Shown here: positions 10,139 through 23,166 of the stretch, piece by piece | How positions within the stretch are numbered: the first letter of the stretch is position 1 | Layout of the letters: every line of letters begins with the position of its first letter | DNA from: Pogostemon cablin | Lineage: Eukaryota > Streptophyta > Magnoliopsida > Lamiales > Lamiaceae | NCBI GenBank assembly: GCA_023678885.1 | Contig: CM043012.1 | Location: 19,070,036 to 19,134,035 of the forward strand | DNA: 64,000 nucleotides | Direction: 5' to 3' | The notes under the pieces: model-generated | Databases searched by the model: none | Told to the model about the DNA's origin: nothing | Seen by the model: the letters and a program-made list of their open reading frames with translations, nothing else | Position numbers and translations under genes: made by a program

Positions 10139-12383
10139 TTATATATACACTTTAATTTGTCTCACTAATTACTACTGCCTAGTACTCATTTATATATTTC
10201 TTTCATTCATTCATTATTCTTTTCTATTTCTTTTTCTATGTTTAATTACCATATTAATTTATCATCTTCTTCTCCATTCTTGCGCATCATTCCTACAATT
10301 TGTTTGTTTTTCAAGCAACATTCATGATAACAATTAAAAAATAAAAATAAAAATACACACACATATATATATATATTTCTATTTAAGTTCTTGGATTAAT
10401 GGGCATAATCACTTCTATCTTCTCTTGGACTATTTTTGTTAATAATTCAGTTGGGTTTTTTTAGTTACACTCTTTGCTAAGAAAATTGACACCAAATCCT
10501 TTTATTTTTCTATTTCGTGTTTTACTTTTAATTAATACTATATCTTAGTAACATTAAATATGAAAATAGAATATCTTATTGCAAGTCGGCCTCCATTTGC
10601 CCCCATTTTGCTTTTATGACTAAGACTACATACAAAACGTACGTCTTACTTTTCCTTAGCACGTTCTTAGAAAATTTGATTATATATGTGTTCTATAATT
10701 TATAATATCCATTAATTAAATATCATGTTTAAAAACTCATACCTTATGGAGTTACATTCTTTCCTTTTTGGATTGATTTTATTTATATTTATACGATAAA
10801 ATTGTCTTTTCTTGGTAGAATACAAATTAGTTTGGTCTGTAGATATCTCATATCTGAGTTGTATGTTTAATTCCTTTTGACAATATAAATTATCAGAGTG
10901 AGAAATTAATGAATGCTTAATTTAATTTGGACATTTTCTAGTATGTCAAGTTAGATACCAACCACCAAGGTCAAGGAGGGAAAAAAAAATAAATAATAAA
11001 AAAAAATGGGAAGTTGTTTATTTTAAAAAGAGTAGCTAGCTAGCTAGTTAATTATTACTATTATATATATGTACAGGACAACCATGACAGAATGAGGCTA
11101 TATATGGATCAAATAATGAAAACCCATGTCTTAGACTTACTTATCTGTTATTGCAATTAATATTGACTTATAAACATCCAATTCCACGTTTTTTTTATCC
11201 ACCATCTGCAATTAAAGATTCTTGCACATCAATTATTACATTAAAAATCGATTTGATTAATTGGTTTTCTAAGAAGTCTAATCCAAAGATGATCAAAAAT
11301 AGAGAATTAGGAATTAAGGGCGTACCTAATTAATATTCTTCAATTATAAACCCTATAATATCACAATATATATAATAACGTATATCCATATATTCTTACA
11401 ATGATTATACGTGCATATAATAATGTAACTTATAAATGAACATATGGTGAAATTAATTATTAATTCATACCCTTCTATGCTGTGTGTATATTATATAATT
11501 ATATAACTGTATTTTCATCTCGATATTGGACATGGAAATCAATTGAGAGGCTAATTAAATTGCAAAAGAAATGTATAATAGTTTTTATATACTCTATTTC
11601 TTGTTCGAATAATCTTTCTTGTAGTCAATAATTATTACTAAGATGGTAGATTTGTTGTATGTGATCATCTAAAAAATCACATGTCATCATGATTGATTAA
11701 ACTCCAAACTTAAATATAAAATAAATGAATTATTTTTATTTTTTATTTTAAAATGACCAAGTATATAATGTAAAAATAAAATAAATGAATTATTTATTTT
11801 TAATTTTAAAATGACAAAGTATGTAATGACGGTCTCACTCACTGGGTGTGAATGTTAAACAATACTATGCATTAACATAATTCCAAAATAAAGGATTTGT
11901 CTAATAAAAGGCGTCAACATCTCAAGTCAAAAGTAAAGCACGTTTCTTGGATTCAGCTTTCACATGTAAAGTTTACTCCATTTCTGGATATTATAATCAA
12001 CTAGTAAGAAATACTATGGAGTAAGTTTTTTTTCACATCAAAAAGGGTATTATAAATGACTTTATAATTTCCAGAAAGTAAGTGTGAACAAGGAGAGAAG
12101 GCTTCAATACCAACCCTGGTAACAACCCCTGCTAGTTGTAACCTACATCAACCACTACACCCCCAGTTGATCTTAACTTGCATCCACAAAACAAGAAACA
12201 TTTTTTACTGATTCAACTGAGTCAATGTATTACAGTAAAGTAGCTGATCAAGTGGTAAACTAAATTAAACCAAATCGAAAACCCCACGAAAGAAAACGGG
12301 ACAGGCTGTATTTGAGTGCTCCATGAGGGTTAGGAGCATCGATGATTTTTATTTGCACGTGGATGCATTTCTTTGAGGTGCGT
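10139..12383. other. Intergenic region between VQ and fibrillin genes
   Basis: AT-rich sequence with short repeats: a gctagctagctagcta run at about 11034-11047, and a near-duplicate of ~55 bases (aataaaataaatgaattatt) at 11717-11765 and 11776-11822. The part just above 12384 should contain the fibrillin 3'-UTR. No gene is supportable. Confidence 0.6.
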
Positions 12384-15300
12384 TCAGCTTTCATATTCGG
12401 GTATTGGTTCAACCACGGGTGCTGGTCCGGGGTCCAATCGTGTAAGTACTTCAGGTGATCCAGCAGTATCTCGTATAATCTGCATTGAAAGAATTGAATG
12501 GAGAGTACATCAATGAGATGAGCTTGCCTGATTGAATCATGTTCTTACAGCAATGAATATGAATCTAAATCGAGATCCAAATAGCAATCTTAAATTAATA
12601 GAGGTGTCCTAAAGCTTTGCTGAAACAACTTACTGAGTTTTACAATGGAATACAACCAAATAGCTACATATAGGTAAAGGATAAACAATCAGAGTAATCT
12701 AACTTCACTTCAGAGTTTTATCATTTACAAGTTTTTACCATTCTTGGACCTTTAACGGATATGAGATAACAGCTGAATGCCGAGTAATGATCGCCAAAAT
12801 GAAGATGTTGTGATATAGAGTATCTAATGTTATGAAGATGAATCGTTATGCATGGCATGCATATTAAAAGCATCAGGTTTTCAAGCTGAGAATTTTTTGC
12901 TTAATATGTTTGGAATCTGGATGCATCTTCCCAGAACTTGAATGCAGACCTTTCATAGCCGTGGAACAATCGACTTTATCCCTTCAGCTAAAGTTGAAGG
13001 AACATAAACTCGAGTTTCATGAATTACGAGAATATATACAAACTATTTAAGGATAAGTATACAAAGTGTTCTAGAGAAATTAACTATCCTGATTCTTTGG
13101 TAGTTTGAGTGGAAGGGCATACTAGATGTATGTATCATGGAATCTACACCTTTTTCCGAAGTACAGTAGAGTAATATAAATGATTGCATAGTATCAATTG
13201 TGAGATTTCAAGCTCCAAAATATCAGAAAGAAGGAATCAAAACTTACAAGGATCTCTTCATCAAGATATGAAATCATTAACAGCCTATCGAATGACCCAC
13301 CTGAAAAAATGATCAAAAACAAAAATATAAAAACATGTAATACAAACTTCAAAATTAAAGACTGTATCAGTGATATTCCAAGATTTTTTTTTGACAGGAA
13401 TAGATATATGGATAGTAGGGTTGAACAACTGCGTAAAAATTAATGTTTTCTTGAAGTATGAGTTCCCAAAGCATGTACTCCCACTGTCTCTCAATAATTT
13501 TCACCCTTTCTTTTGGGTCGTCCCACAAGAGTTTTCACCTCCCTAAAAAGCAAAAAAGTCAAACAATTACCCTCCCCCATACACTTTATTTAAAAAAAAA
13601 ATAAAAAAGAAGAACATCCCCACCTTACATACTTTATCACTATTTGGAGACGGAGGGAGTACATATCTACTAGAAATCATACTGGATTATGAGGATTTTG
13701 CAGAAGTTGTTCATATATGATGTTTATGAATTCTCATATTGAAAATGAATTTGTCACAAGTAGTGATTATTCATATCTATACATACAAGATAAATAACGA
13801 CACTGACTTGTAATGAAAGATAAGAACTTGTTATGTTATTCGATAGTATCACTTAACAATTGAGTATCAATTGCTCACCTAAAGGGATCTTTAATCCACC
13901 AGCCATTGCATCCCTGATGGGAACAGGAAGCTGTTGCATGGTGCTAGCAGCCTGACCCAAAGCACCTCGAAGCTGTTGAGGTATTGATTCTTCGTCAATT
14001 TTCGGGGATTCAAATATCCCTTCGACGTATTCCTCTTTCAATCGCAGTGGTCCCTCAACAGAAAACTTGGTGGTAACAATAAATCTGGTTTCTATCTGCA
14101 CATTCACCAGGGATTTTGTTGAGATAATTCAGTTCTCTTTGTCTCCATTAACAGCACATCCATACATACACAAATCCAATTTCAGTTCTCTACCTTTCTG
14201 TATGTCAGAGATGAAATGTGTAATGCGTTATAGACTACAAAAAGAGAAGCTTATTTACGAGATCCATGTGCTGCACTTTCAATTAATTATCATCCCTCTT
14301 TCAGTAATTAGTAATCTAAATCAGTTCTATTTCTACACTTCTTCAAAAAAAAGTTTTATTCATCGGGTTTTCTCAAGACTAATCATCACTCCATTAAATA
14401 TCAATAACCCGGTTCACTAACTACTTCTTTTCAAATCTTAGACATAGACGTACAGGTTAAAAAACCACTTTCATTCAAGGTCCATACATTGCTTAATCCA
14501 AAGAAGTAAAAGTCCATACAGAATTTAATAATTTCACACTTGCAGAGATTTTTGCATATCCATCCTTGATAGATGCATCCATTTTTAATAAATTCGCCAA
14601 TGCTGGAGGAAACCTCCTGCAAAACATCAGCAAGCATCAACTTAAATAAATCCAATCAGTGAAACAGGATTGAAAGGCTTAAGATACCAATGACTTTGCT
14701 GAGAACTGTTCAGAAGCAATATAGCAGGTGTTAAAATGAAACATACTGAAACAAAAACTGAACAGCAATGAGCCCTGGGCTTCCGGATCCAAACCATTCG
14801 AAATTCCATCGACCTTCTAGAAAAGGAGACCTATATAGATGAAAACACAAATTGATCACCCCCTATCCGACAATGATACTTAGATGAAATAAAACCCCTT
14901 ACGTTGTTGGTCGTGTAGTTGGATTCAGCCTCTCAAGGCTAACTATTCTCTCGTTCACATCAACTCGCTGTACATTGGTTGTCTTCCCAGTCACCAATGC
15001 CTCAAATCCTCCAGCATCTTTGAACTAAAAAATATACATTACACACAGTGAAGAAATAAATGTAGCAGCATAGCTACAGAGTAATTGAATTTTTGAAACA
15101 AGTAACATCGTTTAGTATATCCAATTCTAGTTTTGAGTTAAATACAGAGGCCTAAAACATTTACTTATAAGTAAAAAGCAGGTCACTATGTATAACCAAC
15201 ATCAAAACATCCTTGGCAGATAACATTAGTGCAACATCAAGCAATAGTTAGAACATTTGCATCGCCTGAAAAATAACCCAGAAACAGCATCCAATAATTA

Positions 15301-15711
15301 TGCAAAAAAAAGCAAATATATAGCAAATTAGACACAAAATTAAGTACCAAGGCCAAGCCCATTGCAGGCTTTCCTTCAGAAACTATGAAAAACAATGGGA
15401 TTCAATCGACAACCTAAGAGGAAAATTAAAAAAATAATAATAATTAAAAAGAAACTCACGGCGAGGAGGAGAGATTCCTTAGCTGAGAGTCTCTCCATTT
15501 CTTTGGCATAAGCAGCTGAAGGCCCTTGTAGTGTTTGCTGCACCATCGCTCTGCATTTTCTGTTAATTTTCCTCATTCCAATAGAGAATTTGCAACCGCA
15601 GCCATTTCTAACCGTATTTTCGAGAAAAATTATAGGAACAGAAGGCGGAGACGACGACGTACGACCTGAATGCATTACTGATGGGCTCTGAAACGAAATC
15701 GAAAAGGCCAT
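12384..15711 (-). CDS. Plastid-lipid-associated protein / fibrillin (FBN8/PAP8-like)
   Basis: Fibrillins are plastid lipocalin-like proteins of thylakoids and plastoglobules that influence lipid storage and stress tolerance. Seven exons in transcript order: 15711-15460, 15024-14903, 14830-14747, 14616-14520, 14095-13879, 13300-13248, 12479-12384, giving 306 residues. All introns are GT-AG and all phases agree. The first ~50 residues are Ser-rich and basic, consistent with a transit peptide. The PAP_fibrillin domain follows, with segments SLERLNPTTRPTT, LEGRWNFEWFGSGSPGL, EGPLRLKEEYVEGIFESP and FDRLLMISYLDEEILIIRDT; the C-terminal IIRD block is typical of the family. The subgroup (resembling Arabidopsis At2g46910) is from memory. 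A MITE sits in the fifth intron. The gene lies tail-to-head behind the J-domain gene, on the same strand. Confidence 0.9.
13476..13661. mobile_element. Stowaway-like MITE within the fifth fibrillin intron
   Basis: Ends are tactcccactgtctctcaat and ttggagacggagggagta; the inner segments ttttcaccc and agagttttcacctcc mark a related internal repeat. About 186 bp, wholly inside the intron 13301-13878, so it should not change the protein. Confidence 0.65.
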
Positions 15712-16413
15712 CGGAAAGATTTCTGAAGCTCGTTGAAGATTATTCGAGGAAGACGATTTTTAATTCCAACTTCTTATTCTGTGTCAACTAACCTTGAGAA
15801 AAAATGCTGACTGTGTTGACATATTTTATTATGCAAGAATCATTTTTATTTGATTTTTTCAGTTAAACATAAGCTAAGAAGACATGGATTATTTGTTTAT
15901 TTTTGCAAAAAGCAAGTATTTATATTTTTTAAATATTGGATATTATCTGTTATGGACTTATGATTGACATTACATCCCTAAACTTTGCACTTGAGAAATC
16001 AAAGCCTTACACTAATTATATTTAATCATGTAATAACACATACTATGATACTAATAAGAAGCAGGAATTTATACAAGTAATAAATATAAGTCATACAAAG
16101 TCAGCTAAAGTAAAACACCCTGATGTAATTGTATTATAGGTACAACCATAAATAGTCAGAGTCGAATCTGGACACATTACAACAACTTAAATCAACGGGT
16201 TGCAATCACATTTATTCTAAATGAATGGAAAACCTAAAATGCTGTTTTCATTACTGTAATAAAGAGGAGAAGATATAACTCCTCGTAGACAGGGTACAAT
16301 GTGTAGCCTGAAGCTTATTTCCTGAAACAAATTCCTATGATAGATTAATACATAAGTAATCCTACTGTCTTTTCTAATGCAAGATCCTTTGCCTCTGTAT
16401 GGTACACTCATCC
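15712..16413. other. Intergenic region between J-domain and fibrillin genes
   Basis: Both flanking genes run on the minus strand, so this ~0.7 kb must hold the 3' end of the J-domain transcript and the fibrillin promoter. No further gene or element is recognised. Confidence 0.6.
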
Positions 16414-18834
16414 TTAATGCAGAGCCAGTTTATCGCACAAGGATTGATATGCCGCGCTACAAACCTTGAATTTCTCTTCTGCAACAACCTGCACGCATCT
16501 TTAATCGGTTATGCTTTCTATAGAACCATTTATTTTGCAGTATGCAGTGATTTCTCATGTAATGCGTTAAAACTCAAAGATTATGCTCATCCACAAATGA
16601 GAGTTTATCATCCATAAAGTAAACGATGCCATCTATCCAAGAATAAAGAGCAATAGAGGATCTAATCAGTAAACAAGTACCTTGGAAGACCCCTGGTGGC
16701 GATCTGGATGCCATTTTAATGCACATTCTCGATATCTGAAATTGATTTATCTTCTAAATTAATCGATCACAAAACAAACAAAAAGACTACCACAACATCC
16801 TGTAAACATCACTATGTTAAAGGACTGGAAATTTTAAATGAGGAAGTTTGATGAGATCTTACGCATTTTTTACATCTTCTAGGTTTAATGGACCTGACTG
16901 ACTGAGTCCCAAAGCAAGCCTATCAGATTTCATGCCATCCATGGTCTCGGATGATGAGTCATAGTCCTCATATTCCTCGTCATACTGATATTTCCGACCA
17001 CTAGAAGTCCTGTAGTTGCTTGAGTAACTTGATGAGTTCCTATATCGTGGTTCATCATCTGATGTAAAGGACCAATAGAAGTGCCGGTGTCCACCAAATG
17101 CCGAACGGAATATCATCTCAAATTCTTCATTATCATCATAGACATCAACAAAATCAAAATTTCCTGAAAAAGCCAGCATAATCAGGAGGAGGCCACACCA
17201 ATAATGGCTTAGAGAAGAAGAATTTTGTGCAATGAGGGATTAACTAATTCAACTTGCAGTGCTAGCTTGGCATGTCATCCAAAATCACATGAAGAACTAC
17301 AACAGAGAATGACTCTTTTGGCTTATAAGCAACATGGTATAAGCAAACACATATGTGAATGAAGTTTCTAACTCTTAATTGATAAATCATTGAGATAACA
17401 TACTTCTAAATGCTCGTGATGTCCTAGTTTTTGATTTCACCCTTTCATACCCACCACCCCTGAAATTGGGTCGGAACCATGACGTCCCTCGGCCCGGGGG
17501 ATGATCATAATCATCCCTATCTGAATACCAGCTCTGGTTCAAAAGAAAACAAAAGCGAAGGATGTAACAATTAATAAATAAAGAGCCAATGTCATTTCTA
17601 GCACAGGCATACTCCAAACTTGCTACCCTACAGAGAAAGACAAACTGAAAAGTAGATTCATTCAACAAACTAAGCTGCACTATCAGCTCCACATATTTCA
17701 CACGCTCATACCTTTTCATGAATCCCAGACGATTTTTAAAAATATAGAAACAGTGAGAACTAAAAATGTTAATAAAAAAAGGGAGTGGACGGGTTTTGCT
17801 GGATGAGGTAGAGGCATTTGACAAGAAAAAGGCATCAAAGATGACATGGAATGTTTACTCCAAACTGGTGCACATGTACTGAAAAAAGAACCTGAAAATT
17901 CCTCTGATGTATTCACCTGAAATAGGTGCTCTGCAAATTCACTGACATTTTTCAATAGACTCTGTTTCCTGAGCCTTCTGTGATACTGGTTGAATTTCTG
18001 CACACAAAATTAGCAGCAAACATAAATATTGGTCCATTAAGCAATAAGCATTGCTAAAAACTAGTCCATGGTTGGAAAACTCATCAAGTGTCTATGTGGC
18101 ACCACGCAAGCTATTACAATATCTCTGAAAACAATGCCATAGTTTTTGCCTCGCTGTATACTTAATTGAAAAAAGTTTAATGATTGTGGGCAATGAAAAG
18201 AGTACATCAATAAAAATTGCATCTTTTTCCTTCTCTTATTGTCCCTATGTACTTTCAAAATTGAAAACTCCAACGCCAATATGCTATCTTTTCCCTTTTA
18301 TACAAATTTAGCGGAATCATGTGTAACCATTAACACATTATTTACTGAACCTCCAAAAATTCGACTAGGTGTCAGATTGGTCCATATATCTTGAACAATT
18401 TATCCTAGTTCTGCATATTGTCATGATTTATTCGAATTCGAAACAAAATTACAAGAGAAAAAGAAGTAAAGCATCACCTTTGAGGAACCCCGAGAAGAAT
18501 TTGTCTGCTTAAAAAACAAACCAAAAAAGAAAATACGTTATGTATCAAATCCAGCCAAGTATAATTCTATTTCATAACTTAGCACATAATTATTCGACTC
18601 TCATCGCTGCATTTCTATGTTATCTAAGATCATTGCCATTGGATTTTCAGAAGACCTTTTGCAACAACTATCATGAAATTAACCTAATAACAAGCAAAAT
18701 AAGGGACTTACATAATCCCATTGGGGGCGTCTTCTTCGTTCAGAAACTGGAGTGCAATGAAAAAGAGAGGCTCTGATCCGAAAAGGGATAGCTTGAGAGT
18801 TGATTCTCGCCGCTATTCCGCCAGTTTGATTCAT
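16414..18834 (-). CDS. DnaJ-like protein with a C-terminal J domain
   Basis: Seven exons in transcript order: 18834-18712, 18504-18478, 17997-17917, 17533-17404, 17163-16863, 16735-16681, 16488-16414, giving 263 residues. All introns are GT-AG and every phase fits. The N-terminus (MNQTGGIAARINSQAIPFRI) is basic and poor in acids, so a plastid or mitochondrial target peptide is possible. Next come a basic helix (KFNQYHRRLRKQSLLKNVSEF), a Gly/Arg-rich stretch (RGTSWFRPNFRGGGYERVK), and an acidic Tyr/Ser region (RKYQYDEEYEDYDSSSETMD). The J domain is at the end: LGLSQSGPLNLEDVKNAYRE leads into KWHPDRH, with HPD at 230-232, then EEKFKVCSAAYQSL. HPD is the signature that stimulates Hsp70 ATPase. 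No Gly/Phe or zinc-finger region, so it is a type III J protein. The client and exact ortholog are not evident. Confidence 0.88.
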
Positions 18835-20299
18835 ATTCGAGAATCATTATAGAAAAATAAATGCGAAATTTCAAGTTTTCATTCCTTTTTTAGGTTGATG
18901 TTGAAGACCCTAAGACGAAGGGCGATTCCCACCAGGGACAGGGAGTCTCTACCAAGGAAACATTTCAAACGGGCCGGGCCCTTTTTTAGTTTACCCAACT
19001 TTGAAATTGTTAATTTGGGCTGAAGCCCATCACTTTGATGGATCATTTCTAGGACTTCTGGCCCAGATTTTGACAAACTGTTTAATTTCTGATATTCGAA
19101 TAAAATTTTAATTTTGTCTACCAATGTTTTATATGGATAGTTTTATCTTTATATTTGTGATGTGCAATATTCACGTATTTCCCCTTTTTTCTCACTTTTT
19201 TTTTCTCGTGGAGGGCCAGCACGAATTAAGGCAAATGGCTGTTAATGCATAAATTTTCCAATATTTGGAAGAAGAGATTTGGCTCTCAAATAACCACATA
19301 ATATTTAGTATAGTATTCTTGAGGCTGTAATTTATAACTTATCTTTAGGAGTGTAAATTTGTGGAGCCGAATGATGAGTTAGTTCAAATTTTTGTGAAAT
19401 ATTATCAAGTTTTGAAATGTATATTTAAACTTATTTGATAAGCAATTGAGTCGAGCACAAATAAATTTTTATCAAGCCAAATATGAGACGAGCTCGAGTA
19501 GTTGATAATTTTACATTTACTTTACATACATTCATGAATTGTGCTCAAAATAGAGCTTTTAATTTTATCGAACATAAAAACTCGTTCAAACTTATTTGAT
19601 ATCTATATCAAATCGAGATCAAACGAATTTTTTTATCAACAATCTCAAATCAAGTATCGAGTAATTTGATTTGATTTTCATCTCATCTACCTTCCCTCCT
19701 AAAAATAAAATCCACTAATTGTGTCTATTAAATAAATATTTATTGATATATATATTAGGTGATGTGTTAGTACTAGAGCGTAGATGAGAATCAATCCATT
19801 TATTTGTTAATGTGTGTATATAATATTATGTGAGGGGATAATGGATTTTTCAGGTGGTTATTACATTATATACATGTTGACGTAAAAAAATTGGGATCAT
19901 TATAATATTTGTGGACAGAGTATATTATAAAATGAATAAAAAATGGGGAACCCCAAATCAAATGTTGTGCAACGAACTCTCATTTCAGAGTAGTGAGTAA
20001 TGTGCACTGCACGTTAACATCCGATAGCTGACCGGATCCACCGGTCACCAAGCGAGCTGGGTCTGACACCTGTCATTTTAAATATAATAATAATATTAAT
20101 TTATTGTGCTTTGTGAAATGCACACTTTATGGTACCAAGTTCGGTACTAATAATTCTCAAATAAATGTTTTTTAATTAATAGTTATTGTAATAATTAAAG
20201 CAAGAGAGTATACACAACTTTATTCGCTCGATTACAGATCAATATGATCGTTAACTAAGAATCACACTAATCTTGTGTAGGTATGATCGTAATTACTCC
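18835..20299. other. Intergenic region, no gene seen
   Basis: The first few hundred bases upstream of the J-domain gene should hold its promoter. At ~19340-19690 there is a degraded repeat rich in phrases such as gacgagctcgag, aactcgttcaaacttatttg and gtcgagcac, reminiscent of old plant repeats, but I could not define ends. No ORF is supportable. Confidence 0.5.
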
Positions 20300-20307
20300 T
20301 TTAGTTC
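20300..20307. repeat. Target-site duplication (left) of the hAT-like element
   Basis: TTTAGTTC at 20300-20307 is repeated exactly at 20875-20882 on the other side of the element. Eight bases is the hAT target duplication length. Confidence 0.85.
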
Positions 20308-20874
20308 TAGAGGCGGATCCAGAAAATAAAAATTGAGAGTACGGGATGTAATTAAAAAATATTTTTTTTTATTCAAAATTTACTATAAATAAATCAAAAC
20401 ACGTAAATTATAAATATTATAATCTTGTGTGTTTGTTTAAATACACAATGTTTAAAATGAGATTAAGAAAAAAAACTGTAGTATATTATTAAGAAAGACG
20501 CGCTTATACATAAAATAAAATAATTAATAAAAATGACAAACATAAAGAAATACTAATATTAAAATAAAAGCATAAAATAAAACAATTAAAAAACCTAAAA
20601 GAAAGGCAAAATAAATAATATAAGGAAAATGATAGAAATAATGTAAAAAAATTTAGAAGGCTAATATAAGAAAAGGGAAAGAAATAATATAAAAAAATTA
20701 GAAGGCACAATAAATAGTACCACACGACCTAAACAAGATTTGATCCTGCGACCTAAATAACACAAAACCCATTGCCTTACCATTAAGCCAGACATATATT
20801 TTAAGACCTAATCCATATACATATATGTAAAACATATTTCAATTTTGGGGTACAGTTATCTGGATCCGCCTCTG
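20308..20874. mobile_element. Non-autonomous hAT-like element, 567 bp
   Basis: Terminal inverted repeats tagaggcggatccaga at the left and tctggatccgcctctg at the right pair over 15 bases, differing only in the outermost base. The element is flanked by a perfect 8-bp duplication. Both size and ends fit a deletion-derived hAT element. No transposase is encoded; the long open frame inside is low-complexity AT sequence. Near the right end is a tRNA-like segment on the minus strand (annotated separately). Confidence 0.88.
20737..20792 (-). other. tRNA-like segment (Pol III box A/B-like) within the hAT element
   Basis: On the minus strand the sequence begins with TGGCTTAATGGTAAGGC (box A / D-arm-like, 20790-20774) and ends GGTCGCAGGATCAAATC (box B / T-arm-like, 20753-20737), with ~20 bases between. 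Spacing and bases recall the D arm, anticodon region and T arm of a tRNA. There is no clean acceptor stem, and box B departs from GGTTCGANNCC, so it is a remnant and not a working tRNA gene. Confidence 0.4.
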
Positions 20875-20882
20875 TTTAGTTC
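20875..20882. repeat. Target-site duplication (right) of the hAT-like element
   Basis: TTTAGTTC, an exact match to 20300-20307. Confidence 0.85.
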
Positions 20883-21255
20883 GGTTAAAGTGTAGTGTGG
20901 ATAAATGGGTCGGGTCGAACCCACGTGGACTCCAGGGTGTTAGAAACGATGTGTGTTTGCTGGAAATAGCAAAAACTTTTTTTCATCATCCCCCAATGTG
21001 GGTATCTATCATTGCCTACCCACTAATCCCACACTAATTAAAGAATTTCTACACACCGAAAAGAAAAGCACCTCTTTCGATTTTTTTTGTGGGGTTACCT
21101 TTTTATTGGAGACCTCACACCGTCAAAAGGAAATATTTTAAACGAATTAAAAATAGTATAATATTTTTAATAAAAAATGACACTCAATTAATAAAAAGTG
21201 ATAATAATATAGTTATATAATTATTTTATGAACAATTTATAATTAATTACGAGAG

Positions 21256-22423
21256 TGGATGTGGAGAAGTGGATATGGAGATTTTTTACTAAAAAAAGAG
21301 TCTTTGGGTTAAAGTCATAGAGTCAAAATATGGTAGGGGTGGGGAAGGGAAGTTAGTGCATAGCTTTGAGAGGGGAAGAATAATGTGGTCAGGGTGGTGG
21401 AAGTATGTGGTTAGTGTCACTCTTGGAGAACGAGGGGAATGGTTTAGGTGTAATTTAGAGAGGGTTATTGGGGACGGAAAACATGCTTTGTTTTGGGAAG
21501 ATCCTTGGGCTGGGGAGAAACCATTGAAAACTCTTTTTGCTAGATTATTTCGTCTTAGCAGGGATCAATATGGGAGAGTGGGAGATATGGGGACTTGGGA
21601 GGAAGGGCGGTGGATTTGGGGGTGGAAATGGCAGATGGAATTTTTGGGACGAGATAAAGATCAACTTGATTTGTTTGTGTCTTTGGTGAACAGGTACACA
21701 ATAAAGGAAAGTACTTAAGATAGATGGAGATGGAAGGGGTCCAAGAAGGGTTGTTACGTCACAAAAGAAGTTTACTCAATGCTCACAAGAATGCGCGGAT
21801 TAAAGCCTATAGAAAAAGAATATGAAAAAAGCTTCAAAAGCATTTGGAATAAATTCACTCCGATGAAGGTTATCGTTCACTCATGGAGAGTACTCTGGGA
21901 TCGTTTGTCAACAAAAACTAATTTGAATAGGAGGAACATTCTTCAATCTACAGTCGACTTGAAGTGTGTGTTGTGCAAAGAACATGAGGAAACTGTGAGA
22001 CATCTATTTTTCGAATGCGAAGTGGCTTATAAGGTATGGATGACTTGTTTGAATTGGTTTGGGATTTCATCAGTACTTCACCCAAATCCTTGTTGGAATT
22101 TGAATGAGTTTAAATATTGTGCTACGGAGAGAAGGAGTAAAGTGAAGTTAGTAGCTATTTGGCAATGTATAGTATGGTTAATTTGGAAGGTTAGGAATGC
22201 CATTATTTTTTAGGGATTTAATTTTATTTTTGATAAATTGATAGAGGAGATGAAAAGTAGAGTATGGAGTTGGTTTTATATCAATGATGTGAATCAGTTT
22301 AGATTGTCATTTAATGAGTGGCTTGTCAAGCCAAACTTGATTTAGAGTTTTTGTACTTTGTACTTATGTAAATTTTGAGGTATGTCTCATGCCTATCAAT
22401 AAAATTTTTATTTATCGAAAAAA
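21256..22423 (+). mobile_element. 5'-truncated L1-like LINE
   Basis: Only the 3' part of ORF2 and the tail survive. The element ends in an AATAAA-like region and an A-run (22418-22425). Flanking aattacgagag (21245-21255) and aattacaagag (22424-22434) look like an 11-bp target duplication with one mismatch. Truncation at the 5' end is the usual outcome of target-primed reverse transcription. Confidence 0.75.
21262..22320 (+). pseudogene. LINE ORF2 C-terminal fragment (zf-RVT region)
   Basis: The first open part contains RVIGDGKHALFWEDPWAG, the segment joining the reverse transcriptase and its zinc-binding region in plant LINEs. After a stop at 21716 the second open part reads FKSIWNKFTPMKVIVHSWRV, then CVLCKEHEETVRHLFFEC, the Cys/His zf-RVT motif, and ends IWQCIVWLIWKVRNAIIF. 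The polymerase domain itself is absent. Stops at 21716 and 22211 break the frame, so it is non-functional. A related fragment lies at 48206-48790. Confidence 0.8.
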
Positions 22424-22930
22424 AATTACAAGAGCTTAGAATTATCTCACCGTGAGGCCAATATCACTGATCACCCCTTCAGTTTTTTTTTTTTTTTTAA
22501 TGTTGATTGTACTTTAAGAGCTAATTTTACACATCATAAGTAAGAATTGAACCTTTGCCTTAGTGTTAATTCAATTGAAAGAGTTTTCTATAATTCTCTC
22601 AATTGCTTGACCTACTTTCTAAGGACATCACACGATCACATGGTTCTAAAGCATGCTCTTTTTATATAGTAAAATATATCAAAATAATTATTTTGTTAAA
22701 TAAAAAAAATATTTTTTAAAGTAATACTTTGGAGGAGAACTAATGTAATATTGACTAGAGTAGACAATAATAATGTAGGATCGTTCAAATTCTACACTGA
22801 GAATGACCTTGATACATTAATTCCATGTGAATAGAGAGTAGCGAGAAGTTCCATTACCAGATACACAATAAAAATCGTGGAAAAAAAATTACACTCTCAA
22901 AATCACAATTTGAAGAAAGATAAAGTCTCT

Positions 22931-23166
22931 TGTGAGACGTTATTTACATAAGATGTTTTGTGAGACATGTTTAAGTATGTCTATTATTTAAATAAAGTGT
23001 TTTTAATGGTTGTTAAAGTAAATTTTCTAAAGTATGCTCGATTATGCATTAAATTATGATTTTAGCATATTATAATATTATTTATTATTGACATACTTTA
23101 GTTACAAACAAGCATACTTTATATGTACAATAAGCATACTTTAGTGATGGGTCGACCTGTCTCACA
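22931..23166. mobile_element. Foldback element, GTGAGAC...GTCTCAC ends
   Basis: It begins tgtgagacg and ends gggtcgacctgtctcaca, with taagtatg near the left and catactttag near the right pairing as inverted repeats. It shares the GGTCGAC and TAAAGTATG blocks with the element at 7037-7241. Non-coding. Confidence 0.5.

Noticed and set aside
20504..20725. 73-codon Phe/Leu-rich frame on the minus strand
   Set aside because: Low-complexity AT sequence within the non-autonomous hAT element; no domain.
20737..20792. A functional tRNA gene
   Set aside because: Box A/B-like blocks are present but no paired acceptor stem and a poor box B; kept only as a tRNA-like remnant.
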